Source: Terriglobia bacterium
Lineage (GTDB): Bacteria; Acidobacteriota; Terriglobia; Bryobacterales; Bryobacteraceae
Assembly: GCA_010084195.1 (NCBI GenBank)
Contig: RGPS01000023.1
Span: 1 to 44,340, forward strand
DNA length: 44,340 nucleotides
Reading direction: 5' to 3'
Shown here: positions 7,976-15,810 of the stretch, in pieces
How the letters are laid out: each line of letters starts with the position of its first letter
How positions within the stretch are numbered: position 1 is the stretch's first letter
Program-made: the position numbers and the translations under genes
The notes under the pieces: generated by a model
The model's input: the letters and a program-made list of their open reading frames with translations, nothing else
Database searches by the model: none
What the model was told of the DNA's origin: nothing

Positions 7976-8743
7976 TTACGCTTTTCGCCAGACGGTAAAG
8001 GTGACGGCAGGCCCGGGAGCGAATCCGGCAGGACGGGGACTTCCCGGCACGCCGATTGCGGTAGTGAGATGCTCGCCCTCCAATTGCCAGATTCCATGCT
8101 GCAGGCGGATTGTCTGGCCGGGGCCGTGGACGTAATAGTCGATGGCGAAGGGCGAGGCGGATCGGTCTACTGTGAAATGAGCGTGAAGCATGGTTTGGCC
8201 CATCACGACTACCTGGAATTGGTTACGGGCAGCGATTCGGCGCCCCGAGTCAATATATTCCTGCGGGAGCGGCTGGCCATTCATGCTGGCAGAGACCAGT
8301 TGCCATTCCCCGTCGATCTCGGGAGCCGGTTCGAGTATGGCGGGCAGGGTAACGGGGACACCGTGGGCTTTGGCAGCCGCCTTGCTGCCTTCGCGATGGA
8401 GGGTTTCGAGGGCGAGGCCACTGCCGGGAGTGGTCTTGAAACGGGTCGGGCGTTTGGTCGCCGTGAGCGTGAGGCAGAGCTGGAGGGTATCGACCTTGAG
8501 TTTGTAGATACCCAGGCACGTATTGCCTTTTTCCGGTCCAGAGGTGAACTGGAGGTCAATTTGACCGTCGGCTACCGTGACCTTGCCTTTGTACTCGGCA
8601 CCCATGGCCTCGGTTGTGAACTTGCCGCCCCGGATGGTGATGCGGCCCCCGACGGGCATGGGTTGGCCCTCAATTTCCAGGGTGGCGATGGACCAGGCTC
8701 CCTGCAGCAACAAGAGGTCGCCGGTTGGTTTTGCGGCGGGCAT
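7976..8743 (-). CDS. Duplicated TIGR03067-like domain protein
   Basis: 255 residues from the ATG at 8743; the open frame runs further upstream, but that part is antisense to the neighbouring dehydrogenase and is not real. Two copies of one module are seen. The first begins LLLLQGAWSIATLEIEGQPMPVGGRITI (about residue 11) and the second begins IDGEWQLVSASMNGQPLPQEYIDSG (about residue 140). The pattern LQG.W.....E.dG.p.p is that of TIGR03067, a domain of unknown function found in Planctomycetes and Acidobacteria that resembles a small lipocalin-like barrel. No signal peptide is visible. It starts five bases after the stop of the Gfo/Idh/MocA gene, so the two are probably one transcript. Confidence 0.7.
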   Translation of the reverse strand: MPAAKPTGDLLLLQGAWSIATLEIEGQPMPVGGRITIRGGKFTTEAMGAEYKGKVTVADGQIDLQFTSGPEKGNTCLGIYKLKVDTLQLCLTLTATKRPTRFKTTPGSGLALETLHREGSKAAAKAHGVPVTLPAILEPAPEIDGEWQLVSASMNGQPLPQEYIDSGRRIAARNQFQVVVMGQTMLHAHFTVDRSASPFAIDYYVHGPGQTIRLQHGIWQLEGEHLTTAIGVPGSPRPAGFAPGPAVTFTVWRKA

Positions 8744-8748
8744 GAGGC

Positions 8749-9960
8749 TTACACGATTTCTTCGTTTTGGGCGTCCCAGTGGACGGTTCTGCCGAGACGG
8801 TAGCTGTCGAGAGCCATGCGGCAGGTGACGGAAACGCGGAAGCCGACATCGACAGGGCAGTTGGTGGTGTGGCCGAGACGAATGCTGTCGAAGAAGTTCT
8901 GGAGATGGGCGCGTGGCGCGGTAGTAGTCTGGCCGATGACTTCGGCGGCGCCTGGCTGAATTACTTTCTGCGGGAGCAGGCGGATCTGTTGAGCCCGGAG
9001 AATTGTGGCGTCGGTACCGAGAAGTTCTTCGGTCATCCCGGGGTGGTTGTTGCCGAAGCCGGAGTCCCAGGTGAAGAGCAGGTCGCCCCAGGGGCAATCG
9101 GTATGTTCCATGGAGACGCTCATGGTGTCGGGGACTTCGCGACCGTCCTTCCAGCGATAGATGCCGCCGCGCATGGTGACGGCGGAGGGGATGCCGATAT
9201 CCATGACGCGATACCAGAAAGCCAGTTGTTGGGAGAGGTTTTCGTGTACGCTGCCGCCAGAATAGTCATCGTAATAGCGCCAGTTGGCGAAACGATGGGC
9301 GTCGAAGTCACGTTCCTGGGCGGGTCCCAGGAAACCATTCCAGGCGACATTGTCGGGGGTCATGTCCGGAAAAACGGGACGCGACCATTGGGGTTTGCCG
9401 TGGGGGGTGTTTCGGTAGGAATGCGAGCGGATGGCCGTGACCTGGCCGGTAGCACCACTGGAGAGGTATTCGATGGCGTCGACGGCGTGGCCGGAGGAGC
9501 AGAACTGGTGGCCAATCTGAACTTTGAGCTCGGGGTGTCGCCGTGCGGCGGCCTGCATCCGTTTCGCCTCGGGGAGCGTGAAGGCCATGGCGCGCTCCAC
9601 ATAAACGTGCCGGGACCGGTCGAGGGCGGCGAGAAAGGGTTCGGTGTGGAGATGTTGGGGTGTTGCGATCAGAACGGCGTCCAGGGATTTGTCCTGAAGG
9701 AGTTCGGTGTATTCGGTGTAGGTCTTTGCTGCGGGGGAGACAGCAGCGGCGTCCTGGAGGCGGCGGCTGTAGACGTCGGCAAAAGCAGCCAATTCCACGT
9801 TCGGACAGGAAATTGCTTCGCGGGCGAGCTGCGTACCACGTTCGCCCATACCGATAACACCAACGCGGATGCGGTCATTTGCACCCAACACCTTACCTGT
9901 GGCGAGGGTGCCGGCGAGGCTGGTGGCAACATTGCCGATAAACAGGCGTCTGGTCTGCAT
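8749..9960 (-). CDS. Exported Gfo/Idh/MocA dehydrogenase-like protein lacking the EKP lysine
   Basis: 403 residues. A Tat-type signal is present (MQTRRLFIGN followed by a weakly hydrophobic stretch ending at GANDRI). The NAD(P)-binding Rossmann motif VGVIGMGERG follows, then VLIATPQHLH, the usual layout of the family. In most members the next strand ends in EKP, whose lysine binds and activates the sugar. Here it reads HVYVERAMAFTLPEA, so Lys is Arg and Pro is Ala. The second family member in this window (20976-22295) keeps EKP. The protein may therefore be non-catalytic or use another mechanism. A ribosome binding site, GAGAGGAAACC, precedes the ATG. It leads a two-gene unit with the TIGR03067-like gene. 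Confidence 0.85.
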   Translation of the reverse strand: MQTRRLFIGNVATSLAGTLATGKVLGANDRIRVGVIGMGERGTQLAREAISCPNVELAAFADVYSRRLQDAAAVSPAAKTYTEYTELLQDKSLDAVLIATPQHLHTEPFLAALDRSRHVYVERAMAFTLPEAKRMQAAARRHPELKVQIGHQFCSSGHAVDAIEYLSSGATGQVTAIRSHSYRNTPHGKPQWSRPVFPDMTPDNVAWNGFLGPAQERDFDAHRFANWRYYDDYSGGSVHENLSQQLAFWYRVMDIGIPSAVTMRGGIYRWKDGREVPDTMSVSMEHTDCPWGDLLFTWDSGFGNNHPGMTEELLGTDATILRAQQIRLLPQKVIQPGAAEVIGQTTTAPRAHLQNFFDSIRLGHTTNCPVDVGFRVSVTCRMALDSYRLGRTVHWDAQNEEIV

Positions 9961-10142
9961 GGTTTCCTCTCAGTGTACATGGAAATACGGTGACGGGACG
10001 GTATTGGTTCCCTGTCGGATGGCGGAGAAGCCTACAGACGCAGAAAGGGCGCAAACCGGAATCTGCGATCACAGTCGGGCAACATATGTGCCTCGCCGTA
10101 CTTCGCGCAGGATTCGGGTTCACGCCCTTTCTGCTATCTTTT

Positions 10143-10164
10143 CCTGACGTCAGTTGGCGTCAGG
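10143..10164. other. Hairpin at the 3' end of the RRM gene
   Basis: CCTGACG (10143-10149) and CGTCAGG (10158-10164) form a perfect seven-base inverted repeat with an eight-base loop, 12 bases beyond the stop of the RRM gene on the - strand. A T-run lies only on the wrong side for termination of that gene, so it is either a factor-dependent 3' end structure or a chance repeat. The rest of 9961-10175 shows no gene. Confidence 0.4.
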
Positions 10165-10175
10165 GATGCTGATGA

Positions 10176-10523
10176 CTACCAGCGGCTGTTGCCGCCGCCG
10201 CCACGTCCACCACCACCGCCGCCGCTGCGGTTACCACCGCGACCGCCACCACCACCGCCGCCGCCAAAGCTACGCTCGGTTTTCGGGCGGGCTTCGTTGA
10301 CATTGAGGGCGCGGCCATCGACTTCCTGGCCATTGAGCGCAGCAATAGCGCGTTCTGCCTCGGCGTTCACGGGCATTTCGACAAATCCGAACCCTCGCGC
10401 CTGACCTGTGTCGCGGTCGGTGACAAGACTCACGCGATCCACTGATCCATATGCTTCAAACAACGTCCGTACTGCATTCTCTGTCACGCTAAACGCGAGG
10501 TTACCTACGAAAATATTCTTCAT
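10176..10523 (-). CDS. Glycine-rich RRM RNA-binding protein
   Basis: 115 residues. One RNA-recognition motif fills residues 2-80, with RNP2 IFVGNL at 4-9 and RNP1 RGFGFVEM at 43-50. The tail of about 30 residues is almost only Gly, Arg and Ser (GGGGGGGRGGNRSGGG), ending NSRW. This matches the small cold-inducible RNA-binding proteins of cyanobacteria and many soil bacteria, which bind single-stranded RNA in the cytoplasm and act as RNA chaperones. A strong ribosome binding site, AGAAGGAAAC, stands before the ATG. The 5' region contains a run of seven A (on the - strand) and may form a regulated leader, but no named element was recognised. Confidence 0.93.
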   Translation of the reverse strand: MKNIFVGNLAFSVTENAVRTLFEAYGSVDRVSLVTDRDTGQARGFGFVEMPVNAEAERAIAALNGQEVDGRALNVNEARPKTERSFGGGGGGGGRGGNRSGGGGGGRGGGGNSRW

Positions 10524-10816
10524 GTTTCCTTCTGGATTGCAGGGTGCAAGTCTACAGTTTTTTTGGAAGTGGAGGGCAGGATCGGACGAGGGCGGCGGAC
10601 CGGACTAGGGCGAGGATGCCAGAAACTTCTGACGCATCACTACGATAGCACAAATTCAAGGCGCGTAGGTGGAAATTGTACTACGCAAATTATTGATGTT
10701 GTTGGGCGTGGCGAGTTGGAGAGCGGTATGGGGATGACAAAGCACTTTCCGTGTAGAGTTTTTTTCGCTGGTCCACCCTAGGGAAACATCGGAACTCTGC
10801 CGATAAGCATTACGTG
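10524..10816. other. Divergent intergenic region, no gene recognised
   Basis: This lies between the RRM gene (-) and a membrane protein gene (+). It holds a six-base inverted repeat GCGTAG/CTACGC (10663-10668 and 10681-10686, 12-base loop), a 12-base near-palindrome CAGAAACTTCTG at about 10619, and a T-run near 10758. Both promoters should be here, but I cannot assign -35/-10 pairs with confidence. Confidence 0.4.
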
Positions 10817-11425
10817 ATGTTCAGCGTAATGACGCCATCCCGATGGGTGAGAGCCGGACTGCTGCTTGGCGTTACGTGGGTACTTGGTGTGCTCGCGGCC
10901 GGATTCCTGTTGAATCTGGTGATTACGATCTCCCGAAGCTACGATGAGATTTCTGCGCGGCAGGCAGTTGAGGCGAGGTTGGTTCAGGCGCTCCGCGACT
11001 CGCTACCGGGCCAGTTGGGTGCGGAGCAGGCTCCGCAGCGCTTCTTCGTGCCGGAGGCGCGAGCAGGGGTTCAGGCGGAGTATCTGCTCAGTATCGTAGT
11101 GGGGGATGCTCGGGAAACCGTGGTTCATTTCGTCAACCTCCACCATCCTTTGGTGGAAGAGTTTTGCCAGGGGGCTGGCAATTCGAGCCTGGGCGCCGGG
11201 GGAGCAAGGCTGAGGGGCCTCATTGCTGCGGTCGCCCGGCACCTCGACGAACGACGGGAAGCGGAGAAAGTGGCACTTCGGGCCAGCCGGGGAAAAGCCG
11301 GGCTGTGTTTTGTTATGGCGTTCCTGTTTGTTGGGGCCGTTTACCTTCTCGTGGCAGCCGTGATTACGAGAGTGAGGCAAGAGCTACCCTTTGCAGGCGC
11401 GCTGAGAGATGGGTTGGCGGCATAG
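10817..11425 (+). CDS. Two-TM membrane protein of unknown function
   Basis: About 202 residues from the ATG at 10817 (a GTG lies one codon before it, and an ATG four codons after is another option). One hydrophobic segment near residues 12-38 (VRAGLLLGVTWVLGVLAAGF) and another near 160-185 (LCFVMAFLFVGAVYLLVAAV) enclose a soluble region of about 120 residues. That region includes EARLVQALRDSLPGQLG and YLLSIVVGDARETVVHFVNLHH. With short charged ends, both termini are probably cytoplasmic and the middle periplasmic, a layout seen in sensor-like proteins, though no HAMP, kinase or cyclase domain follows. It converges on the DUF72 gene with three bases between stop codons. I do not recognise the family. 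Confidence 0.65.
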   Translation: MFSVMTPSRWVRAGLLLGVTWVLGVLAAGFLLNLVITISRSYDEISARQAVEARLVQALRDSLPGQLGAEQAPQRFFVPEARAGVQAEYLLSIVVGDARETVVHFVNLHHPLVEEFCQGAGNSSLGAGGARLRGLIAAVARHLDERREAEKVALRASRGKAGLCFVMAFLFVGAVYLLVAAVITRVRQELPFAGALRDGLAA

Positions 11426-11428
11426 CGG

Positions 11429-12382
11429 CTATTCGGTAACTGCCACCATGGTGCCGGGTGAATTGCCCTCAAGGCGATTGTTGACGAAGAGGAAGGCGGG
11501 CAAGCCATCGACCAGAGCCACGTCCAGCAGTTCACGCAAACCGAGGCGAACGGTCGGGTTTGGGTCCTGCACTTTTGTGTAGGGCGAGAACATTTTGACG
11601 GCATCCTCATAGGGCCGGCCTTCGCGGAGCAGGCCGCGCGCGACGATCATATCTGAGGTGACGGAGCCGGGTATGGCGAGCTGTTCCTGAATACCAGGCA
11701 TGCGGGTCCAGGCGTTGAAGACATGCGGAATGTTGTGGGCGCGAAGGCAGTCGAAGTAGCGGGGGGCGAGGAAGTCGGCGTTGCGGATTTCGACGGCGTA
11801 TCGGAAGCCTGCCGGTAGTTCCGACAGGAAGTCATCGAGCTTAGCCACAAAGTCGGTGACGCCGGCAAAGGTCCGGCGCGACATCGCGCCGAATTCGAAG
11901 ATGAGCACTCCTGTTTGGCGATGGTACGGGGCGAGAGCGCGAAGAAGGCCGTTGGCCAGAAGACCGATATCAAGGAAGGTCGGATTCGGTTGCCCGGCGA
12001 TGGCTCCGTATCTGGGATGTACCGGCCAGGTTGGCACAGTAATCTGTTCGGGGACCTTAAAACCCCAGCGGAAGGTGTCGGGTACTTGTCGAAAGAGCTT
12101 TGCCCAGAAGGCTTCGGTGGGGAACTGGTAAAACGCGAAGTCGCCACAAACCGCAGGGAAGACCTCAGCGTATTCCTGGAGGCAGGTTTCTTCAAAGAGC
12201 TTCTTTGAAAAACGGCCCCGAGTTTGGTAGCGGGACGGGGTGTAGATCTGTCCGAGCCAGCCTTCATACTTCCAGGAACTGCCACCCATATAGATGCCAC
12301 GAGCAGCGAGGGTTCGCAGGCGTTCCTTCAGGATCGCGCGCTCCGGGGCGAGGGGTTCGTGCAGGTCGAACAGCGTGTCCAA
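11429..12382 (-). CDS. DUF72 (YecE-like) family protein
   Basis: 317 residues from a TTG at 12382. The TIM-barrel DUF72 family is recognised by GIYMGGSSWKYEGW, YAEVFPAVCGDFAFYQFP, FRWGFKVPEQITVP, YAVEIRNADFL and the C-terminal PAFLFVNNRLEGNSPGT. Its biochemical role is not established. I chose the TTG because AAAGGA lies about ten bases upstream and because family members begin at this point. An ATG at 12499 would overlap the gamma-glutamyltransferase gene by about 100 bases with implausible sequence. It starts 14 bases after the ggt stop and is likely co-transcribed with it. The protein should be cytoplasmic. Confidence 0.85.
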   Translation of the reverse strand: MDTLFDLHEPLAPERAILKERLRTLAARGIYMGGSSWKYEGWLGQIYTPSRYQTRGRFSKKLFEETCLQEYAEVFPAVCGDFAFYQFPTEAFWAKLFRQVPDTFRWGFKVPEQITVPTWPVHPRYGAIAGQPNPTFLDIGLLANGLLRALAPYHRQTGVLIFEFGAMSRRTFAGVTDFVAKLDDFLSELPAGFRYAVEIRNADFLAPRYFDCLRAHNIPHVFNAWTRMPGIQEQLAIPGSVTSDMIVARGLLREGRPYEDAVKMFSPYTKVQDPNPTVRLGLRELLDVALVDGLPAFLFVNNRLEGNSPGTMVAVTE

Positions 12383-12396
12383 ACGGGATGGATCCT

Positions 12397-14262
12397 TTAC
12401 CAGGCGCGCATGGAGCGGTAACCCCAGGGGTCTGCACCAGCTTCGATGACACCGGACGGGGTGACTTTGATCATCACCGGGGCCGCTCCACTGTTCCATC
12501 GCGAGCGTGTCTCGATAACGTGGCCGCGGCGCGCCAGTTCATCAATGACGGCGGGAGCCGTGCGTTCGTCGAGCAGAAGATCCCCGGCATTCATGGCGTG
12601 ATTATCGAAGCTGGAGACGAGGTGTCTGGTCTGGAATCGTGGGCTTTCAATGGAACGTTCCGCATCCATGCGGAAGATGACGGAGTTCAGGAGGACCTGG
12701 ATGAGGGATTGTTCCTGGTTATCGCCGCCTGGCGTGGAAAGAACAGCGTACGGAGTGCCGTCGCCACGAGTTACCAGCGTGGGGCTGAGGGTAATGCGGG
12801 GGCGCTTGCCTCCCATGAGTTCGTTGGGGTGGCCGGGGACCAGAAGGAAGCTCTGGGCGCGCTGCGTGAGAGGGATTCCTGTGTCGCCCGCCACAACTGA
12901 GGGTAGCCAGGCTCCGGACGGGGTGGCCGAGAACATGATGCCGTCTTTATCGATCACGTCTACGCAGGTGGTGTCGTGCGCCATCAGCATGTCGTCGATT
13001 TTGGTCCGGGTGATGGCCGAGAGTGATGGGTGGACGCCCTGTTTCTGATCGGGCTTGCCGGGGCGGAAGTCGAGCGAAGCCGACTTGGTGATCAGGCTGC
13101 GCCGCGCGTCCGCGTACTCCATGGAGAGGAGGGTCGCTTCGGGAATCGTATTAAACTTCGGGTCACCATAAAAAGTGTCGCGGTCGGCGTAGGCGAGTTT
13201 CAGCGCCTCGTCCAGGGTGTGGATGTAGTCGGCTGAGTTGTACTTCATGGAAAGAAGCTCGAAGCCGCTGAGGATATTGAGAGCCTCGATCATGGCAGGC
13301 CCCTGACTCCAGAAGCCGGGCTTATAGACCTTCAGGCCCTGAAAAGTAGTGGAAACGGGCTCTTCCGGCGCGATTTTGAACGCAGCCATGTCTTCGTAGC
13401 GCAGAAGACCTCCGTTGGCTTTGCTGAAGTCGCCGATTCGTTTGGCGATTTCGCCCCGGTAGAAGAAGTCGCGGACTGCATCGATGGCGGCTTCGCGGGA
13501 GGCTCCGGTTGCGAGCGCCTGTTTTTCTGCGTCGGCCATACTGCGGAGGGTGCGGGCGAGATTGGGCTGGCGGAAGATTTCACCAGGTGTAGGGATACGG
13601 CCTGCGGGCATGAAGTGCGCCATGGAGGTTGGCCACAGGGTGAAGAATTCTTTGCTGCCGGAAATGGAGCCCCAGCGCGTTTCATCGATTGCCGCGCCGT
13701 CGGCGAGTTCAATCGCCGGGGCAATCACTTCGGTGAGGCTTTTTATGCCGTATTCGCGGAGGGCGACGAGGGATGCTTCGGGTAGCCCGGGCACCAGGGC
13801 GCACATCAGACCCGCAACGGGGACAAAGTTCTTGAGGCCGGTTTTCTCTGGTGGTTCGAGAACCTCGCCGATCTGGAGAGGCCGATTGCGGAAGAAGTCG
13901 GCGGAAGCCAGCTTAGGCATGGTACCGACTCCGGCCAGGGCGTGGACCTTGCCGTCTTTGGTGCGAATGAGAATGGGCGCTTCGCCGCCCCAGCCAACGT
14001 GGGAGTATTCGGTGGTGGCGGCGACGAAAATCCCGGCGACACCGGCGTCCACGGCATTTCCGCCATGTTCCAGGATCCGCATGCCGGCGTTGGTGGCAAA
14101 GTCTGTACCAGCAGCTACGGCATACTTTGTTCCGCGCGCCGAATAGCGGACGAGCCTTTCTGGTGCCTGCCTCTGCTGCTGGGCCCTTATCAGCGACCCA
14201 AAAGGAGCGATTGCCGTTACTGCCACTAAGATTACGCCGGGGACCGCGAGTAGCTTATTCAT
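12397..14262 (-). CDS. ggt: Gamma-glutamyltransferase, exported
   Basis: 621 residues. An N-terminal signal (LLAVPGVILVAVTAIAPFGSLIRA) directs it to the periplasm, where such enzymes hydrolyse or transfer the gamma-glutamyl group of glutathione and related amides. The proenzyme cuts itself before a conserved Thr; here the site is AHDTTCVDVIDKDG with T431 as the probable new N-terminus and nucleophile. This gives subunits of about 400 and 190 residues, typical of the family. The small subunit carries PSGAWLPSV, RPRITLSPTLV and STPGGDNQEQ, which form the oxyanion and glutamate pocket. The HGTT motif usual in the family is HDTT here. It is divergent from a small zinc-ribbon gene, 38 bases away. 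Confidence 0.9.
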   Translation of the reverse strand: MNKLLAVPGVILVAVTAIAPFGSLIRAQQQRQAPERLVRYSARGTKYAVAAGTDFATNAGMRILEHGGNAVDAGVAGIFVAATTEYSHVGWGGEAPILIRTKDGKVHALAGVGTMPKLASADFFRNRPLQIGEVLEPPEKTGLKNFVPVAGLMCALVPGLPEASLVALREYGIKSLTEVIAPAIELADGAAIDETRWGSISGSKEFFTLWPTSMAHFMPAGRIPTPGEIFRQPNLARTLRSMADAEKQALATGASREAAIDAVRDFFYRGEIAKRIGDFSKANGGLLRYEDMAAFKIAPEEPVSTTFQGLKVYKPGFWSQGPAMIEALNILSGFELLSMKYNSADYIHTLDEALKLAYADRDTFYGDPKFNTIPEATLLSMEYADARRSLITKSASLDFRPGKPDQKQGVHPSLSAITRTKIDDMLMAHDTTCVDVIDKDGIMFSATPSGAWLPSVVAGDTGIPLTQRAQSFLLVPGHPNELMGGKRPRITLSPTLVTRGDGTPYAVLSTPGGDNQEQSLIQVLLNSVIFRMDAERSIESPRFQTRHLVSSFDNHAMNAGDLLLDERTAPAVIDELARRGHVIETRSRWNSGAAPVMIKVTPSGVIEAGADPWGYRSMRAW

Positions 14263-14282
14263 TTTGGGTGGTTGCCGCTACG

Positions 14283-14288
14283 TACAAT
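14283..14288. promoter_or_regulatory. Possible shared -10 region of ggt and the zinc-ribbon gene
   Basis: TACAAT on the + strand, continuing AAT, lies 12 bases before the ATG at 14301. The other strand reads TATTGT in the same place, 21 bases before the ggt start. Only 38 bases separate the two starts, so the promoters must overlap. No clear -35 was found for either. Confidence 0.35.
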
Positions 14289-14300
14289 AATCGTAGTTTC

Positions 14301-14456
14301 ATGGACGAGCCGCAAGCACCAATACAAATTCCGGCGACGAGTGAAGACGAACCGATGCTCTATTGCCCGGTTTGCTCCACCCGTCTGGCCGAACAGAAGT
14401 GCAAGTTGTACTGCAAAGACTGCGGGTATTACATGTCTTGCGCGGATTATTACTGA
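14301..14456 (+). CDS. Small zinc-ribbon protein
   Basis: 51 residues. Residues 20-50 hold YCPVCSTRLAEQKCKLYC, then KDCGYYMSCADYY, giving a CxxC, a single Cys, a second CxxC and a final Cys. This is the pattern of a compact zinc ribbon, and the GYYMSCADYY ending is shared by small conserved proteins in several phyla. The N-terminal 18 residues are acidic and flexible. The function is unknown; such proteins may bind nucleic acid or deliver zinc. The gene is divergent from ggt and convergent with the enolase-superfamily gene. Confidence 0.75.
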   Translation: MDEPQAPIQIPATSEDEPMLYCPVCSTRLAEQKCKLYCKDCGYYMSCADYY

Positions 14457-14484
14457 ACCGCACGCGTGTTCTGCGGGCTACCGG

Positions 14485-14538
14485 CCAATCAACTGCCTGC
14501 CAATCGACTGCCTACCAATCAACTGCCTACCAATCGAC
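14485..14538. repeat. 15-bp tandem repeat between convergent genes
   Basis: About 3.6 copies of CCAATCRACTGCCTR stand head to tail at 14485, 14500, 14515 and 14530, alternating A and G at position seven. They fill the gap between the zinc-ribbon stop and the enolase-superfamily stop and run into the last codons of the latter. The copies differ at only two purine positions, which suggests recent slippage. Confidence 0.9.
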
Positions 14539-15744
14539 GACGGAGCCGTCGTCGGCGTCGTAGCTTTCCTGGTTTTTCCAGTCGTGATTGAGTTTGTTGG
14601 CCAAGGCGTTTTCATCCAGTTCGATGCCGAGGCCCGGGCCGGTGGGCAGTTCCAGATACCCCTGACTGACTTTGAACGGGTTCTTGATATATCCTTCGCC
14701 GAGTGAAACCTGCTCCTGGCAGAGGAAGTTCGGGATAGAGGCGGCAATCTGGACGCCAGCGGCGAGGGAGATCGGGCCGAGCGGATTGTGCGGCGCGATG
14801 GTGGCATAGTAGGCCTCGGCCATACCGGCGATCAGACGAACTTCGGTGATACCTCCGGCGTGGCAAAGGTCTGGCTGGAGAATGGTTGCGGCCTTCTTTT
14901 CGAGGACTTCGCGGAAGCCCCACTTGGTGAATACGCGTTCACCTGTTGCAATTGGCAGGTGGGTTCCCCGGGCGATCTCTGCCATGATGTCGTGGTCCTG
15001 GCAGTTGATCGGCTCTTCGATAAACATGGGGTTGTAGGGCTCGTAGGCCTTGATGAGGAGTTTGGCGGTGGCCGGTGAGACGGAGCCGTGGAAGTCAATT
15101 CCAATGTCGGCATCGTCGCCTACTGCCGCGCGCAGTTCGGCAAATTTTTCGGCTGCGTACTTGATGGCGGACGGGGTCTCCACATACCGTGTGGGGCGTT
15201 TTTTTGCGACGCCCGCTTTGAACGCCGTGAAGCCCTGCGCCATGGAGAGTTTCATCGCTTCCGGGGTATTGGCGTGGGCGTAGACCCGAACCTTGTCGCG
15301 GGTACGGCCTCCGAGAAGTTCATAGACGGGAACGCCGAGCGCCTTGCCTTTAATATCCCAAAGGGCCTGGTCGATGCCGCTCAGGGCGGAGGTCAGAATC
15401 GGACCTCCGCGATAGAACGCATGGCGGTAGATGGCCTGCCAGTGGTGCACCACACGGCGGGGATCTTTGCCGATGAGATAGGGTTCAATTTCTTTCACTG
15501 CTTCGGCGCAGGTTTTCGCGCGACCTTCGGTGATGGGTTCTCCCAGCCCGACAATGCCGGCATCGGTGTGAATCTTCAGAAACAGCCAACGGGGCTGGAC
15601 AAGGAAGGTCTCCAGCTTTGTGATCTTGATGTTGTCTTTGGGTGAGATGGGCGCGTTGTTTCCAACACGCGTCTGGGCCGCAGCAACCTGGGCGCCGATG
15701 CCACTAAAGGCTCCGGCAATTACGGAACGCCGTGATGTGCTCAT
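14527..15744 (-). CDS. Mandelate racemase/muconate lactonising family protein, probably an acid-sugar dehydratase
   Basis: 405 residues. A Tat-like signal (MSTSRRSVIAGAFSGIGAQVAAA) is followed by the enolase-superfamily capping domain and barrel. Metal ligands are visible in DADIGIDFHGSV (Asp), MFIEEPINCQD (Glu) and IATGERVFTKW (Glu). A catalytic His lies in TIAPHNPLGPISLAA, and the first barrel strand has TAFKAGVAKK in the place of the usual Lys motif. The FHG and APHNPLGP wording resembles galactonate dehydratases, so removal of water from an aldonic acid is the best guess. Export of such an enzyme is unusual but fits its divergent partner, a PQQ dehydrogenase that could make aldonic acids in the periplasm. 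Exact substrate unknown. Confidence 0.85.
   Translation of the reverse strand: MSTSRRSVIAGAFSGIGAQVAAAQTRVGNNAPISPKDNIKITKLETFLVQPRWLFLKIHTDAGIVGLGEPITEGRAKTCAEAVKEIEPYLIGKDPRRVVHHWQAIYRHAFYRGGPILTSALSGIDQALWDIKGKALGVPVYELLGGRTRDKVRVYAHANTPEAMKLSMAQGFTAFKAGVAKKRPTRYVETPSAIKYAAEKFAELRAAVGDDADIGIDFHGSVSPATAKLLIKAYEPYNPMFIEEPINCQDHDIMAEIARGTHLPIATGERVFTKWGFREVLEKKAATILQPDLCHAGGITEVRLIAGMAEAYYATIAPHNPLGPISLAAGVQIAASIPNFLCQEQVSLGEGYIKNPFKVSQGYLELPTGPGLGIELDENALANKLNHDWKNQESYDADDGSVVDW
14535..14554 (-). terminator. Perfect inverted repeat at the 3' end of the dehydratase gene
   Basis: CGACGACGG (14535-14543) and CCGTCGTCG (14546-14554) are perfect complements with two bases between. The repeat overlaps the last codons of the dehydratase gene, just before the tandem repeat. 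It should fold strongly in the mRNA and could pause or end transcription, but there is no T-run. Confidence 0.35.
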
Positions 15745-15752
15745 GACTGGGG

Positions 15753-15758
15753 ATTATA
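15753..15758 (-). promoter_or_regulatory. -10 element of the dehydratase gene
   Basis: A perfect TATAAT on the - strand (within GATATAATC) ends eight bases before the ATG at 15744. Transcription would start at or within two bases of the start codon, giving a leaderless message. No clear -35 is seen. Confidence 0.5.
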
Positions 15759-15780
15759 TCGGAGTAGGGTGCGACGAATT

Positions 15781-15789
15781 TGGTATAGA
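15781..15789 (+). promoter_or_regulatory. Extended -10 of the PQQ dehydrogenase gene
   Basis: TGGTATAGA (TG-n-TATAGA) lies 21 bases before the ATG at 15811, leaving room for a short leader with the ribosome binding site GAGGA at 15798-15802. Confidence 0.45.
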
Positions 15790-15810
15790 ATGCCCACGAG
15801 GATTGAAACC

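Noticed and set aside
7976..9097. A 373-residue frame extending the TIGR03067-like protein upstream
   Set aside because: Its first 118 residues are Arg/Pro/Ser-rich antisense of the Gfo/Idh/MocA gene; the real start is ATG 8743, five bases after that gene.
10176..10290. Possible short tandem repeat or CRISPR-like array in GGC/CCACC-rich DNA
   Set aside because: The repeats are codons of the Gly-rich tail of the RRM protein; there are no spacers of even length.
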